From the NCBI GenBank assembly GCA_903843965.1, contig CAIMRY010000017.1, forward strand, positions 62,001-126,000: DNA of 64,000 bases, in the 5' to 3' direction. Positions 26,922 to 35,151 of the stretch are shown one piece after another. A program made the position numbers and the translations under genes. The DNA is from an uncultured delta proteobacterium (GTDB taxonomy: Bacteria; Desulfobacterota; Desulfovibrionia; Desulfovibrionales; Desulfovibrionaceae). The notes beneath the pieces are model-generated. The model was not told where the DNA came from. It made no database searches and saw nothing but the letters and a program-made list of their open reading frames with translations. Each line of letters begins with the position of its first letter. The stretch's first letter is position 1.

Positions 26922-28335
26922 CAAGGGCAAAAAGCGAGACGACGGCGCGGAGGCCCTGGAACGGGCCTCCGCCGCTCTCTCGCGCAATGTCCCCCCGCAA
27001 AACCTGGAAGCCGAACAGGCGGTTCTCGGGGGGGTTTTTTTGCGCAACTCCCTGTTCCACTCCCTGGTCGACCTGATCACCTCCGAGGACTTCTACTCCC
27101 CGGCCCACCGCATCATCTTCCGCAGCTTCGAGACCCTCTACGCCAAGAACTCGCCGGTGGACCTGATCACGGTGAGCGAGCAGCTCTCCCAGACGAGTGA
27201 GCTGGAGAATGTGGGCGGGCCGGTGTACCTGGCCGAGCTGGCGTCCTCGCCCGTGAGCGCGGCCAACGCCCTGCACCACGCGGCCATCGTGCGCGACAAG
27301 GCCGTGGCCCGCCGCCTCATCGAGGCCGCCAGCGATATCATCGGCAACTGCTACGAGTCCCAGGACATCGAGGGGCTGCTGGACAAGAGTGAGCAGTCCA
27401 TCTTCCAGATCTCGGACGTGCGCACCAAGACCACCGTGCACACCAGCAAGGACCTGGTGGTCCGCGTGTTCAAGGAGCTGCAGAAGCGCGTGGGCCGCCA
27501 GGCGCTGGTCACGGGCACCACCACGGGCTACGACAAGCTCGACGAAATAACCGCAGGCATGCAGAACTCGGATTTGATCATCGTGGCCGGCCGCCCCAGC
27601 ATGGGCAAGACCGCCTTTGCGCTGAACCTGGCGCTCAACGCCGCCATCAAGGGCGAAGCGCCCACGCCCACGGCCATCTTCTCGCTGGAGATGTCCATGG
27701 ACCAGATCATGATGCGCCTGCTCTGCTGCCAGGGCAAGGTGGACCTGGGCAGCCTGCGGCGCGGCTATCTGGAGGACAAGGACTGGGCCGACCTGTACGA
27801 GGCGGCCGAGGTGCTCTCCAACGCCCCGCTGTTTATCGATGACACAGCCGCCCTGTCGACCATGGAGCTGCGCGCCCGCTGCCGCAGGCTCAAGAGTGAA
27901 CACAACCTGGGCCTGGTGGTGGTGGACTATCTCCAGCTCATGCGCGCCAGCCGCGACATCGACTCCCGCGAACAGGAAATTTCCGACATCTCGCGCAACC
28001 TGAAGGCGCTCGCCAAGGAGCTGAACATTCCGGTCATCGCGCTCTCGCAGCTCAACCGCAAGGTCGAGGAACGCAGCGACAAGCGCCCCATGCTCTCGGA
28101 CCTGCGCGAATCCGGCGCCATCGAGCAGGACGCCGACGTGATCATGTTCATCTACCGCGACGAGGTATACAACAAGAAGGAAGGCAACCCCAAGGCCGGC
28201 GTGGCCGAGATCATCATCGGCAAGCAGAGAAACGGCCCGGTTGGCGAAATCGAGTTGCACTTCCTAAAGAATTACAGTAGGTTTGAAAATTTGAACGCAA
28301 CAGCGTATCCATCAGAGTACTTCCAATCCAGCTGA
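26875..28335 (+). CDS. dnaB: Replicative DNA helicase
   Basis: A 486-residue hexameric helicase that unwinds DNA at the fork. The N-terminal domain starts at VPPQNLEAEQAVLGGVFLRN (about residue 40) and the RecA-like motor has Walker A GRPSMGKTAF, Walker B VVVDYLQLM and the arginine-finger region. No intein. The first ~40 residues (KKHPNLSSPRHSKGKKRDDG) are a basic, disordered extension, part of which overlaps rplI. No in-frame ATG lies between this start and the conserved domain, so the overlap is probably real, though a rarer start codon downstream cannot be excluded. Confidence 0.95.
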   Translation: MDSLKKHPNLSSPRHSKGKKRDDGAEALERASAALSRNVPPQNLEAEQAVLGGVFLRNSLFHSLVDLITSEDFYSPAHRIIFRSFETLYAKNSPVDLITVSEQLSQTSELENVGGPVYLAELASSPVSAANALHHAAIVRDKAVARRLIEAASDIIGNCYESQDIEGLLDKSEQSIFQISDVRTKTTVHTSKDLVVRVFKELQKRVGRQALVTGTTTGYDKLDEITAGMQNSDLIIVAGRPSMGKTAFALNLALNAAIKGEAPTPTAIFSLEMSMDQIMMRLLCCQGKVDLGSLRRGYLEDKDWADLYEAAEVLSNAPLFIDDTAALSTMELRARCRRLKSEHNLGLVVVDYLQLMRASRDIDSREQEISDISRNLKALAKELNIPVIALSQLNRKVEERSDKRPMLSDLRESGAIEQDADVIMFIYRDEVYNKKEGNPKAGVAEIIIGKQRNGPVGEIELHFLKNYSRFENLNATAYPSEYFQSS

Positions 28336-28365
28336 TCTGACAACGCCACGCCATTGGGGGAGCAG

Positions 28366-29658
28366 ATGCATTACGAAGCCGCAGAGGGCCTGTCCCGCGA
28401 ATCCCTGAGGAAACTGCAGACCGAGCGTCTCAAAAGCACCATCACCACGTGCCTGCGCTCCAGCTTCTACGGCGCACGCCTGGGCGGGCTCGGCATCTGC
28501 GCGGAATACTTCACCTCCCCCGACGACATCCAGAAGCTGCCCTTCACCACCAAGGACGACCTGCGCGGCAACTACCCCTACGGCTTCTTGTGCCAGCCCA
28601 TGGACCAGTACGTGCGCCTGCACGCCAGCAGCGGCACCACGGGCACGCCCACGGCCATCTTCTACACCCAGAACGACATCAACTCCTGGGCCGGGCTTGT
28701 GGCGCGCTGCATGTACGCCGTGGGCCTGCGCAAGGGCGACGTGTTCCAGAACATGAGCGGCTACGGCCTGTTCACCGGCGGGCTTGGCATCCACTACGGG
28801 TCCGAGCGCCTGGGCTGCCTCACCGTGCCTGCGGGCGCGGGCAACTCCAAACGCCAGCTCAAGCTCCTGCGCGATTTCCACGTCACCGGCGTGCACATCA
28901 TCCCGTCCTACGCCCTGCACTTCGCCACCTTTCTTGAGCAGGAGGGCGTGGACCCCAGGAGCCTGGACTGGCGCTTCGCCCTGGTCGGCGCGGAGCCGCA
29001 CACGGAGGAGGTGCGCCAGCGCATCCAGCAGCTGCTCGGGGTCAAGGCCTTCAACTCCTACGGCCTAACCGAGATGAACGGGCCCGGCGTGGCCTTTGAG
29101 TGCGAGGAGCAGGCAGGCATGCACCTCTGGGAGGACGCCTACATCGCCGAGATCATCGACCCCGAGACTGGCCAGTGGGTCAAGGAGGGCGAGGTGGGCG
29201 AGCTGGTCATGACCACGCTCTGCCGCGACGGCATGCCGCTTTTGCGCTACCGCACGCGCGACCTGACGCGCTTCATCCCCGGCGACTGCGCCTGCGGCCG
29301 CACCCATGTTCGCATCGACCGCATCACCGGCCGCGCCGACGACATGCTCATCATCAAGGGCTGCAACATCTACCCCATGCAGATCGAGCAGGCGCTGATG
29401 TCCCTGCCCGAGGTGGCGCAGAACTACGTCATCGAGCTCTTCCAGGAGGGCGTGATGGACCAGCTGCGCATCAAGGTGGAGATCAAGGACGACTACTTTG
29501 TCGAGGACATGCGCGCCCTGACCACCTTGCAGAAGAAGATCACCGCGCGCCTGCGCGACGAGATCCTGGTCACCCCGCGCGTGGAGCTCGTGCAGCACAA
29601 CTCCATCCCCAAAGGCGAGGGCAAGGCCGTGCGCGTGGTGGACCTGCGGGGCAAATGA
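28366..29658 (+). CDS. Phenylacetate-CoA ligase family protein 1
   Basis: A 430-residue AMP-forming acyl-CoA ligase of the PaaK type. The P-loop-like motif SSGTTGTPT lies near residue 90, followed by FNSYGLTEMNGPG, YRTRDLTRF and the C-terminal hinge ITGRADDMLIIKGCNIYPMQIE. It would activate an aryl acetate or related acid with ATP and CoA. Sulfate reducers often carry PaaK paralogues linked to indolepyruvate or phenylpyruvate oxidoreductases for aromatic amino acids; none is seen here. GGGGGAG supports the ATG chosen. A second copy is at 51.5 kb. Confidence 0.88.
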   Translation: MHYEAAEGLSRESLRKLQTERLKSTITTCLRSSFYGARLGGLGICAEYFTSPDDIQKLPFTTKDDLRGNYPYGFLCQPMDQYVRLHASSGTTGTPTAIFYTQNDINSWAGLVARCMYAVGLRKGDVFQNMSGYGLFTGGLGIHYGSERLGCLTVPAGAGNSKRQLKLLRDFHVTGVHIIPSYALHFATFLEQEGVDPRSLDWRFALVGAEPHTEEVRQRIQQLLGVKAFNSYGLTEMNGPGVAFECEEQAGMHLWEDAYIAEIIDPETGQWVKEGEVGELVMTTLCRDGMPLLRYRTRDLTRFIPGDCACGRTHVRIDRITGRADDMLIIKGCNIYPMQIEQALMSLPEVAQNYVIELFQEGVMDQLRIKVEIKDDYFVEDMRALTTLQKKITARLRDEILVTPRVELVQHNSIPKGEGKAVRVVDLRGK

Positions 29659-29721
29659 TGGATCTGCGGGGCGCGATGACTCTGCGGGGCGAGTGATGGA
29701 CCGGCGGGGCGAATGATGGAC
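29644..29721. repeat. Tandem repeats at the paaK/DUF456 junction
   Basis: Four imperfect copies, 18-21 bases each, of CTGCGGGGCGAATGATGGAC. The copies carry the paaK stop, spare ATG/TGA codons and finally the start of the DUF456 gene. Confidence 0.8.
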
Positions 29722-30219
29722 CTGCTCTGGGGACTGCTCCTCGGCCTGCTGCTGTTCAGTTTCCTGTGGCTCAACCTGCTTTCCCTGCCGGGCAACTGGC
29801 TCATGCTCGGCGTGCTCTCGCTTCTGGCCTGGTTCGGGCCTGCCGGGCGCATCACCTGGGACTTCGTGGGCCTCATGGGCGCTGCGGCCATCCTGGGCGA
29901 AATCATGGAGCTGGCCGCCCAGGTCATCGGCGGCAAGCGCGGCGGGGCCAGCCGCGCCGGGAATTTCGGCGGCATCGTGGGCTCCATCGTCGGGGCCATT
30001 GTGTTCGCGCCCTTTGCCCTGGGCCTGGGCAGCCTGGTGGGAGCCCTTTTCGGAGCATGGACCGGCTGCTTCGCCGTGGAGCGCCTGCGCCAGGAATCGC
30101 TCCAGCGCGCCTCTGAGGCCGCCTGGGGGGCCTTCTGGGGCCGCAGCTTCGGCTTGGTGGCCAAGTCGGCCGTCGGGGCCACCATCATCGCCATGAGCAT
30201 CCACCGGTTCGTTGCCTAG
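29713..30219 (+). CDS. DUF456 family membrane protein
   Basis: A 168-residue, very hydrophobic protein matching DUF456: four to five membrane segments, the motif LLSLPGNWLMLGVLSLLAWF in the first hairpin and a Gly-rich central hairpin (AGNFGGIVGSIVGAIVFAPF). Function unknown. The start is one of two adjacent ATG codons at the end of the tandem-repeat tract, and the ribosome site (GCGGGGCGA) is itself part of the repeat. Probably co-transcribed with the upstream ligase; a role in the same pathway is not evident. Confidence 0.82.
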   Translation: MMDLLWGLLLGLLLFSFLWLNLLSLPGNWLMLGVLSLLAWFGPAGRITWDFVGLMGAAAILGEIMELAAQVIGGKRGGASRAGNFGGIVGSIVGAIVFAPFALGLGSLVGALFGAWTGCFAVERLRQESLQRASEAAWGAFWGRSFGLVAKSAVGATIIAMSIHRFVA

Positions 30220-30284
30220 GTTCGTGGCCTAGCCCGCGCCGCACCTGGTACATAATCAGCCACAGTTTACGCAAGGAGTCCGTC

Positions 30285-31721
30285 ATGAGCTTTCCCACCT
30301 ACCGCGGCAGCATGCAGTACGTCTGCCTGGGCTGCGGCGCCACGTACGGCATCAGCGAGCTGCACTACACCTGCCCCACCTGCGGCGGCGTGTTCGTCCT
30401 GCGCGACCAGAACTTCGACCAGCTCAAAAAGACCACGGCGCAGGAGTGGCGCAACATCTTCGACGCGCGCGCGGCCAGCAAGATCCCGGCCCTGCGCGGC
30501 ATCTTCCGCTTCTACGAGCTCATGGCCCCGGTGCTGGAGCAGGAGGACATCCTGTACCTCGGCGAGGGCAACACCCCGCTGGTGGACTCGCCCCCGGCCC
30601 TGCGCGCCGAACTGGGCCTCAAAACCGTGTACAAGAACGACGGCCAGAACCCCAGCGCGTCCTTCAAGGACCGGGGCATGGCCTGCGCCTTCAGCTTCCT
30701 GAAGTCGCTCATCCGCACCCAGGGCTGGACCGAGGTCCTGGCCATCTGCGCCAGCACGGGCGACACCTCGGCCTCGGCCGCCTTGTACGCCTCCTACGTG
30801 GGCGGCGCGGTGAAAAGCGCGGTGATCCTGCCTGCAGGCAAGGTCACGCCGCAGCAGCTGGCCCAGCCCCTGGGCAGCGGCGCAGTGGTGCTGGAGGTGC
30901 CCGGCGTGTTCGACGACTGCATGAAGGTGGTCGAGCATTTGGCCGACAACTACCGCGTGGCGCTCCTCAACTCCAAGAACGCTTGGCGCATCCTGGGCCA
31001 GGAGAGCTACGCCTTTGAGGTGGCCCAGTGGTACGACTGGGACATGCGGGGCGCGTGCGTGTTCGTGCCCATCGGCAACGCGGGCAATATCACGGCCATA
31101 ATGGGCGGCTTCCTTAAGTTGCATGCACTTGGAATTATTGAAACCCTGCCACGCGTCTTCGGCGTGCAGTCGCACCACGCGGACCCGGTGTTCCGCTACT
31201 ACGCGGCGGAGGCCGGGCGCCGCGAGTACAAGCCGGTCGAGGTGACGGCCAGCGTGGCCCAGGCGGCCATGATCGGCAACCCGGTCAGTTTTCCGCGCGT
31301 GCGCCACTTTGCGGAGCAGTACGAGGCCATTTCCGGGCCGGGCTCCTTCCAGGTCCTCCAGGTCACCGAGCAGCAGATCATGGACTCCATGATCCAGGCC
31401 AACCGCCACGGGCACATCGCCTGCACCCAGGGCGGCGAATGCCTGGCCGGGGCCAAGCGCGCGCTGGAGCTCGGCCTCGTGAGCGCGAGCGAAACCCTGG
31501 TCCTCGACGCCACGGCCCACCACCTGAAGTTCATCGGCTTCCAGGAGATGTACTTCACGAACAGCTTCCCGGCGGAGTTCGGCGTGACGCCAAGGCCGGA
31601 GCTGGCCAACCGGCCCGAGCTGATCATCACCCAGGCCGACAAGGACCGCCTGCCCGCCAAGGACTATGTGGTGCAGGCCGCCGGGAACGTCGTGGCGCGC
31701 CTGGGCCTGGCCAAGAAATAG
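30285..31721 (+). CDS. thrC: Threonine synthase
   Basis: A 478-residue PLP-dependent enzyme that converts O-phosphohomoserine to threonine. The N-terminus is a zinc ribbon (CLGCGATY...CPTCGG), followed by the phosphate/PLP region LGEGNTPLVDS and the PLP lysine in SASFKDRGMA, then CASTGDTSASAALYAS. The C-terminal half (FVPIGNAGNITAIMGGFLKLHAL, IACTQGGECLAGAKRAL) is typical of the bacterial long form. AAGGAG lies eight bases upstream. It may be a lone gene with its own promoter after the DUF456 gene. Confidence 0.93.
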   Translation: MSFPTYRGSMQYVCLGCGATYGISELHYTCPTCGGVFVLRDQNFDQLKKTTAQEWRNIFDARAASKIPALRGIFRFYELMAPVLEQEDILYLGEGNTPLVDSPPALRAELGLKTVYKNDGQNPSASFKDRGMACAFSFLKSLIRTQGWTEVLAICASTGDTSASAALYASYVGGAVKSAVILPAGKVTPQQLAQPLGSGAVVLEVPGVFDDCMKVVEHLADNYRVALLNSKNAWRILGQESYAFEVAQWYDWDMRGACVFVPIGNAGNITAIMGGFLKLHALGIIETLPRVFGVQSHHADPVFRYYAAEAGRREYKPVEVTASVAQAAMIGNPVSFPRVRHFAEQYEAISGPGSFQVLQVTEQQIMDSMIQANRHGHIACTQGGECLAGAKRALELGLVSASETLVLDATAHHLKFIGFQEMYFTNSFPAEFGVTPRPELANRPELIITQADKDRLPAKDYVVQAAGNVVARLGLAKK

Positions 31722-31764
31722 CCCGTGCCCGAGAAATAGCTCGTGACCCCAAAATAGCTCATGA
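31706..31764. repeat. Tandem repeats at the thrC stop
   Basis: Three imperfect copies of about 19 bases: AAGAAATAGCCCGTGCCC, GAGAAATAGCTCGTGACCCC, AAAATAGCTCATGAC. The first contains the thrC stop TAG; the last contains the tlyA ATG. Confidence 0.75.
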
Positions 31765-32549
31765 CTGAAGAAGCCAAGCCCAAGAAATACCGCACCAGGA
31801 TGCGGGCGGACAGACTCATGGCCCAGCACGGCCTGGCCGAATCGCCGGAGATGGCCATGCGCCTGATCATGTCCGGGGGCGCGCATTACCTGAAGGACGG
31901 CCAGAAGATCCCCGTGGACTCGCCCGGGCAGCAGTTCCCGGACGACACGGAGTTCTCCCTGCGCGGCCAGGACCGCTTTGTCAGCCGGGGCGGGTACAAG
32001 CTGCTCACCGCCATTGAGGAGCTGGGCTTCAACCCCCTGGGCAAGGCCTGCCTGGACGCGGGCGCGTCCACCGGCGGGTTCACGGACTGCCTGCTGCAAC
32101 ACGGCGCGGCCAGGGTCTATGCCGCTGATGTGGGCTACGGCCAGCTGGCCTGGAAGCTGCGCAGCGACCCGCGCGTGGTCGTTCTGGAGCGCCTGAACCT
32201 GCGCCAGCCCCCGGCCATCGATCCGGAGGGGCTCTTCCCGGAGCCGCTGGATGTCTTGACCGCCGACGTGTCCTTCATCTCGCTCACGGCCATCCTGCCG
32301 GGCTGCCTGGCGCTGCTTGCTCCCGCCTGCGAGCTGGTGCTGCTGGTCAAGCCGCAGTTCGAGCTGCCCGTGGGCCGCACGGACCGGGGCGTGGTCCGCG
32401 CCGAGGCCGACCGCCTGGAGGCCCTGGACTCGGTCCTGTCCTTCTGCCAGGGCGTGCTGGGGCTCACGCTTATGGGCAGCGCGCCCTCGGCCCTGCTGGG
32501 CCCCAAGGGCAACCAGGAATACCTAGCCTATCTGAAGCGCGGGGCCTAG
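31761..32549 (+). CDS. tlyA: TlyA family rRNA 2'-O-methyltransferase
   Basis: A 262-residue cytidine-2'-O-methyltransferase acting on 16S/23S rRNA. It has an N-terminal S4 RNA-binding domain (MRADRLMAQHGLAESPEMAMRLI), the linker DRFVSRGGYKL, then an FtsJ-like SAM domain with the binding loop CLDAGASTGGFTDCLLQ and LLVKPQFELP. No strong ribosome site: the start lies inside the short repeats after thrC, so translation may depend on coupling with thrC. In some bacteria TlyA loss gives capreomycin resistance. Confidence 0.9.
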   Translation: MTEEAKPKKYRTRMRADRLMAQHGLAESPEMAMRLIMSGGAHYLKDGQKIPVDSPGQQFPDDTEFSLRGQDRFVSRGGYKLLTAIEELGFNPLGKACLDAGASTGGFTDCLLQHGAARVYAADVGYGQLAWKLRSDPRVVVLERLNLRQPPAIDPEGLFPEPLDVLTADVSFISLTAILPGCLALLAPACELVLLVKPQFELPVGRTDRGVVRAEADRLEALDSVLSFCQGVLGLTLMGSAPSALLGPKGNQEYLAYLKRGA

Positions 32550-32669
32550 CGCCCCAGAGGCCTGACACGGGCCGCCAGCCGCTTTCTTGCGGGCGGCCCT
32601 GCCCTGTGCTACCTACCCGCAAGCACGCGCATGGCCTCTGGCAGGGCTGGCGGCGCAAAGGGGCGACGA

Positions 32670-34091
32670 GTGGGCAAGCTGCTGTTTCTGCAAAATCACG
32701 ACGCCGAATTCCTCGGACCCATGTACATCTCAGCGGAGCTCAAGCGGGCCGGGCACCAGTGCCGACTGGCCGTGGGCCGGAGCGTCGAGGACTTCCGGCC
32801 GGTCATCGAGGAGTACGCCCCGGACGCCATCGGCCTGTCCGTCATGACCGGCGGGCACCTCTGGGCCCTGGACATCGCGGGCAGGCTGCGCGCCCTCACC
32901 AAAGCGACCATCGTCATGGGCGGTCCGCACCCCACCTTCTGCCCCGGCGTGGCCGCGCACCCGAACCTGGACTTGGCCGTGCGCGGCGAGGCCGAACAGG
33001 CCATGGTCGAGATCATGGACCGCATCGACGCCGGGCAGGACTTCCAGGGCATCGCCAACGTGCTCTGCCGCGTGGACGGCGCTGTGCAGGAGACCCCGGT
33101 GCGCCCGCTGGTGGAGGACCTGGACCTCATCGCCCCGGCCGACCGCAGCCTGTACGACGTGCTGGGCGACAAGCGCGAGGTCCGCGTGCAGCGGGTGATC
33201 ACCGCACGCGGCTGCCCCTTTGACTGCGCCTTCTGCTTCCAGGGCTCCATGCGCGTGCTCTACGCGGGCAAGGGACGGCTCATGCGCGTGCGCAAGGCCG
33301 CCACGGTCATCGAGGAATGCCTGAGCCTCAAGAACGAGCACGGCGCACAGGTCATCTTTTTCGCGGACGACTGCTTCGGCGTGGACCGCAAGTGGCTGTA
33401 CCCCTTCCTGGAGGAGTTCCGGGCGCAGGTGGGGCTGCCCTTTGTCTGCCTGGCCCGGGCCGACATCATCGCCCGCGACCCGGAGTACGCCCCGAGGCTG
33501 GCCGCCGCCGGGTGCGAGTCCGTGTTCTTCGGCATCGAGACCGGCAACGAACGCCTGCGCAACGAGGTCTTGAACAAGCGCCTATCCAACGCGGACATCA
33601 TCACCGCCGCAGAGCAGCTGCACCAGGCCGGGATCAGGTTCCGCACCTACAACATCCTGGGCCTGCCGGGCGAGACCCTGGAGGACGCCTTCAGCACCGT
33701 GGACCTGAACGTGCGCATCAAGGCCGACTACCCCTGGTGCTCCATCTTCGCGCCGTATCCCGGCACCCCGCTCGCCTCCGAGGCCGTGCGCCTGAAGCTG
33801 CTGCCCGAAAGCTTCTCCGAGGACGACATGACCGAGAGCTTTTTCGTGGGCTCGGCCCTGGACATGCCGAACATCCGCGAGATGGAGAACCTGCAGAAGT
33901 TCTTCCAGACCCTGGTGCTCTGGCCCTGGGCCAAGCCGCTGGTCCGGCGGCTCATCGGCCTGCGGCCCAACGTATTGTTTTCGTTGTGGTTCGGCTTCGT
34001 CTACTTCATCTTGTATCTGCGCAGCGAGCGCCGCAGCTTCTGGTCCACCCTGCGCTTCGCCCTGGCCAACGCCCGGCACGTGCTCAAGTAG
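32670..34091 (+). CDS. B12-binding radical SAM protein
   Basis: A 473-residue class B-type enzyme. The N-terminus (about 1-150) is a cobalamin-binding Rossmann domain (GKLLFLQNHDAEFLGPMYIS, GLSVMTGGHLWALDIAG). The radical SAM core follows with the [4Fe-4S] motif CPFDCAFC (C-x3-C-x2-C) near residue 190 and FFGIETGNERLR. The C-terminus has a hydrophobic segment (FSLWFGFVYFILYL). Such proteins often methylate or rearrange lipids or hopanoids, but the substrate cannot be read from sequence. I prefer the GTG start at 32670 (AAGGGG upstream, VGKLLFLQ); an ATG 13 codons earlier is in frame. Confidence 0.88.
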   Translation: MGKLLFLQNHDAEFLGPMYISAELKRAGHQCRLAVGRSVEDFRPVIEEYAPDAIGLSVMTGGHLWALDIAGRLRALTKATIVMGGPHPTFCPGVAAHPNLDLAVRGEAEQAMVEIMDRIDAGQDFQGIANVLCRVDGAVQETPVRPLVEDLDLIAPADRSLYDVLGDKREVRVQRVITARGCPFDCAFCFQGSMRVLYAGKGRLMRVRKAATVIEECLSLKNEHGAQVIFFADDCFGVDRKWLYPFLEEFRAQVGLPFVCLARADIIARDPEYAPRLAAAGCESVFFGIETGNERLRNEVLNKRLSNADIITAAEQLHQAGIRFRTYNILGLPGETLEDAFSTVDLNVRIKADYPWCSIFAPYPGTPLASEAVRLKLLPESFSEDDMTESFFVGSALDMPNIREMENLQKFFQTLVLWPWAKPLVRRLIGLRPNVLFSLWFGFVYFILYLRSERRSFWSTLRFALANARHVLK

Positions 34092-34099
34092 CCGCGCCC

Positions 34100-34504
34100 C
34101 TACCCTCCGGCAGGTCGGAACACCACCTTCCGCGACAGGGTCTTCTTGACCGGGCAGCCCCCGGCGGCGCGCAAAAGCGCGGCCCGCTGGGCCTCGCTCA
34201 GGTCGCCGTCGAGCTCGATGGCGTAGGTGAACACGCTCTCGTCCGTTTCTCCCGTCTCGCCCGTCTGGCCCTCGCGGCTCAGGACCACGCTGGCCCGGAC
34301 CCCGGCCAGGGGGATGCCGCGCTTGTCCGCCGCGATGCGCACCGTCATGCACAGGCAGTTGGCCAGGGCGGCCTCCAGCAGGGCGTGGGGCCGGAACCCG
34401 CCGGATTGGCCGCCGTGCTCCGGGGTGGTGTCGGCCAGGGCCTCGTGTGCGCCGTCGGTGAAGCGCGTCAAGAATTTTTCCGGGAGACTGGTGCTGGTGA
34501 TCAT
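34100..34504 (-). CDS. OsmC family protein
   Basis: A 134-residue OsmC/Ohr-like protein, a family of thiol peroxidases or carriers. It shows GGFRPHALLEAALANCLCMTVRIAADKRG, where the family's first reactive Cys lies in the NCLCM helix, and GCPVKKTLSRKV near the end with the second conserved Cys. The pair suggests organic hydroperoxide handling, though many OsmC proteins lack a known substrate. GGAGGG four bases upstream fixes the start. Convergent with the radical SAM gene; stops nine bases apart. Confidence 0.85.
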   Translation of the reverse strand: MITSTSLPEKFLTRFTDGAHEALADTTPEHGGQSGGFRPHALLEAALANCLCMTVRIAADKRGIPLAGVRASVVLSREGQTGETGETDESVFTYAIELDGDLSEAQRAALLRAAGGCPVKKTLSRKVVFRPAGG

Positions 34505-35151
34505 GCGTCCCTCCATTCGGGTTAGAGGCAGGCAAGGGGCGGGAAATAGCCTCTGGCGGCCGGGGGGATTGATTCCCCGCCCCCCCCCCGGCTGGGTTTG
34601 CGGCCAAACGGGGTGTCCACAGGGCCCCAGGCCCTTTGACGGGGTGCGGAGAAGAACTCTCCCATCCAAAGAAACATTACTTTCGGAAACAATTTTTGAT
34701 AATTGCCGCAACAGGCATGCGCCAGGCTTTGTCTGGCCCCCCCAAAAAGTCCTGGCGCCATGGAAAAACACTGCTGCAGTGTGCTCTTATGAAAAATATA
34801 CACCCCACCACCACCGGCGTCACAGGCATACGCATATATCCGACTCTCGTCCCAGAGCCAAGCGTGGGGCGAGGGCGTGGGAGAGCGGCGACCATCGCTC
34901 TTTTCCAGCCCCCAAAATGGAAAAACCAAAGACATGCGTCAGTGCGCGTTATTCCGTCGATATCAAGCCGTCCATCCAGCTCGTTTACACAAGCGTATCT
35001 TCAAAGAAAGGCATTTGAACGAATGCTTCTTTCGCAAGATCAAATAGTTCCGCCGCAGCGCAACGCGCTACAAGAAATTGGCGGCAACCTTCCTGGCAAT
35101 GGTCGCCAGCGCATCATGTCTGATCTGGCTGCGACGAGTTGAAAACAGACC
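34505..35151. other. Intergenic region upstream of osmC-like gene
   Basis: About 650 bases. The first 130 hold a palindrome-rich block related to the ubiD-ubiX element (GCCTCTGGCGGCCGG, a run of ten C, AGGGCCCCAGGCCCTTTG). The remainder is moderately AT-rich. A plus-strand open frame at 34636-35142 has no recognisable domain and no ribosome site. No gene supported. Confidence 0.5.

Noticed and set aside
34579-34590. Run of ten C as a phase-variation tract
   Set aside because: It is not inside or directly before a gene start; the nearest gene begins about 75 bases away behind its own ribosome site.
34636-35142. A 168-codon plus-strand frame before the MCP
   Set aside because: No domain, no ribosome site, and the translation begins inside repeat-derived sequence.
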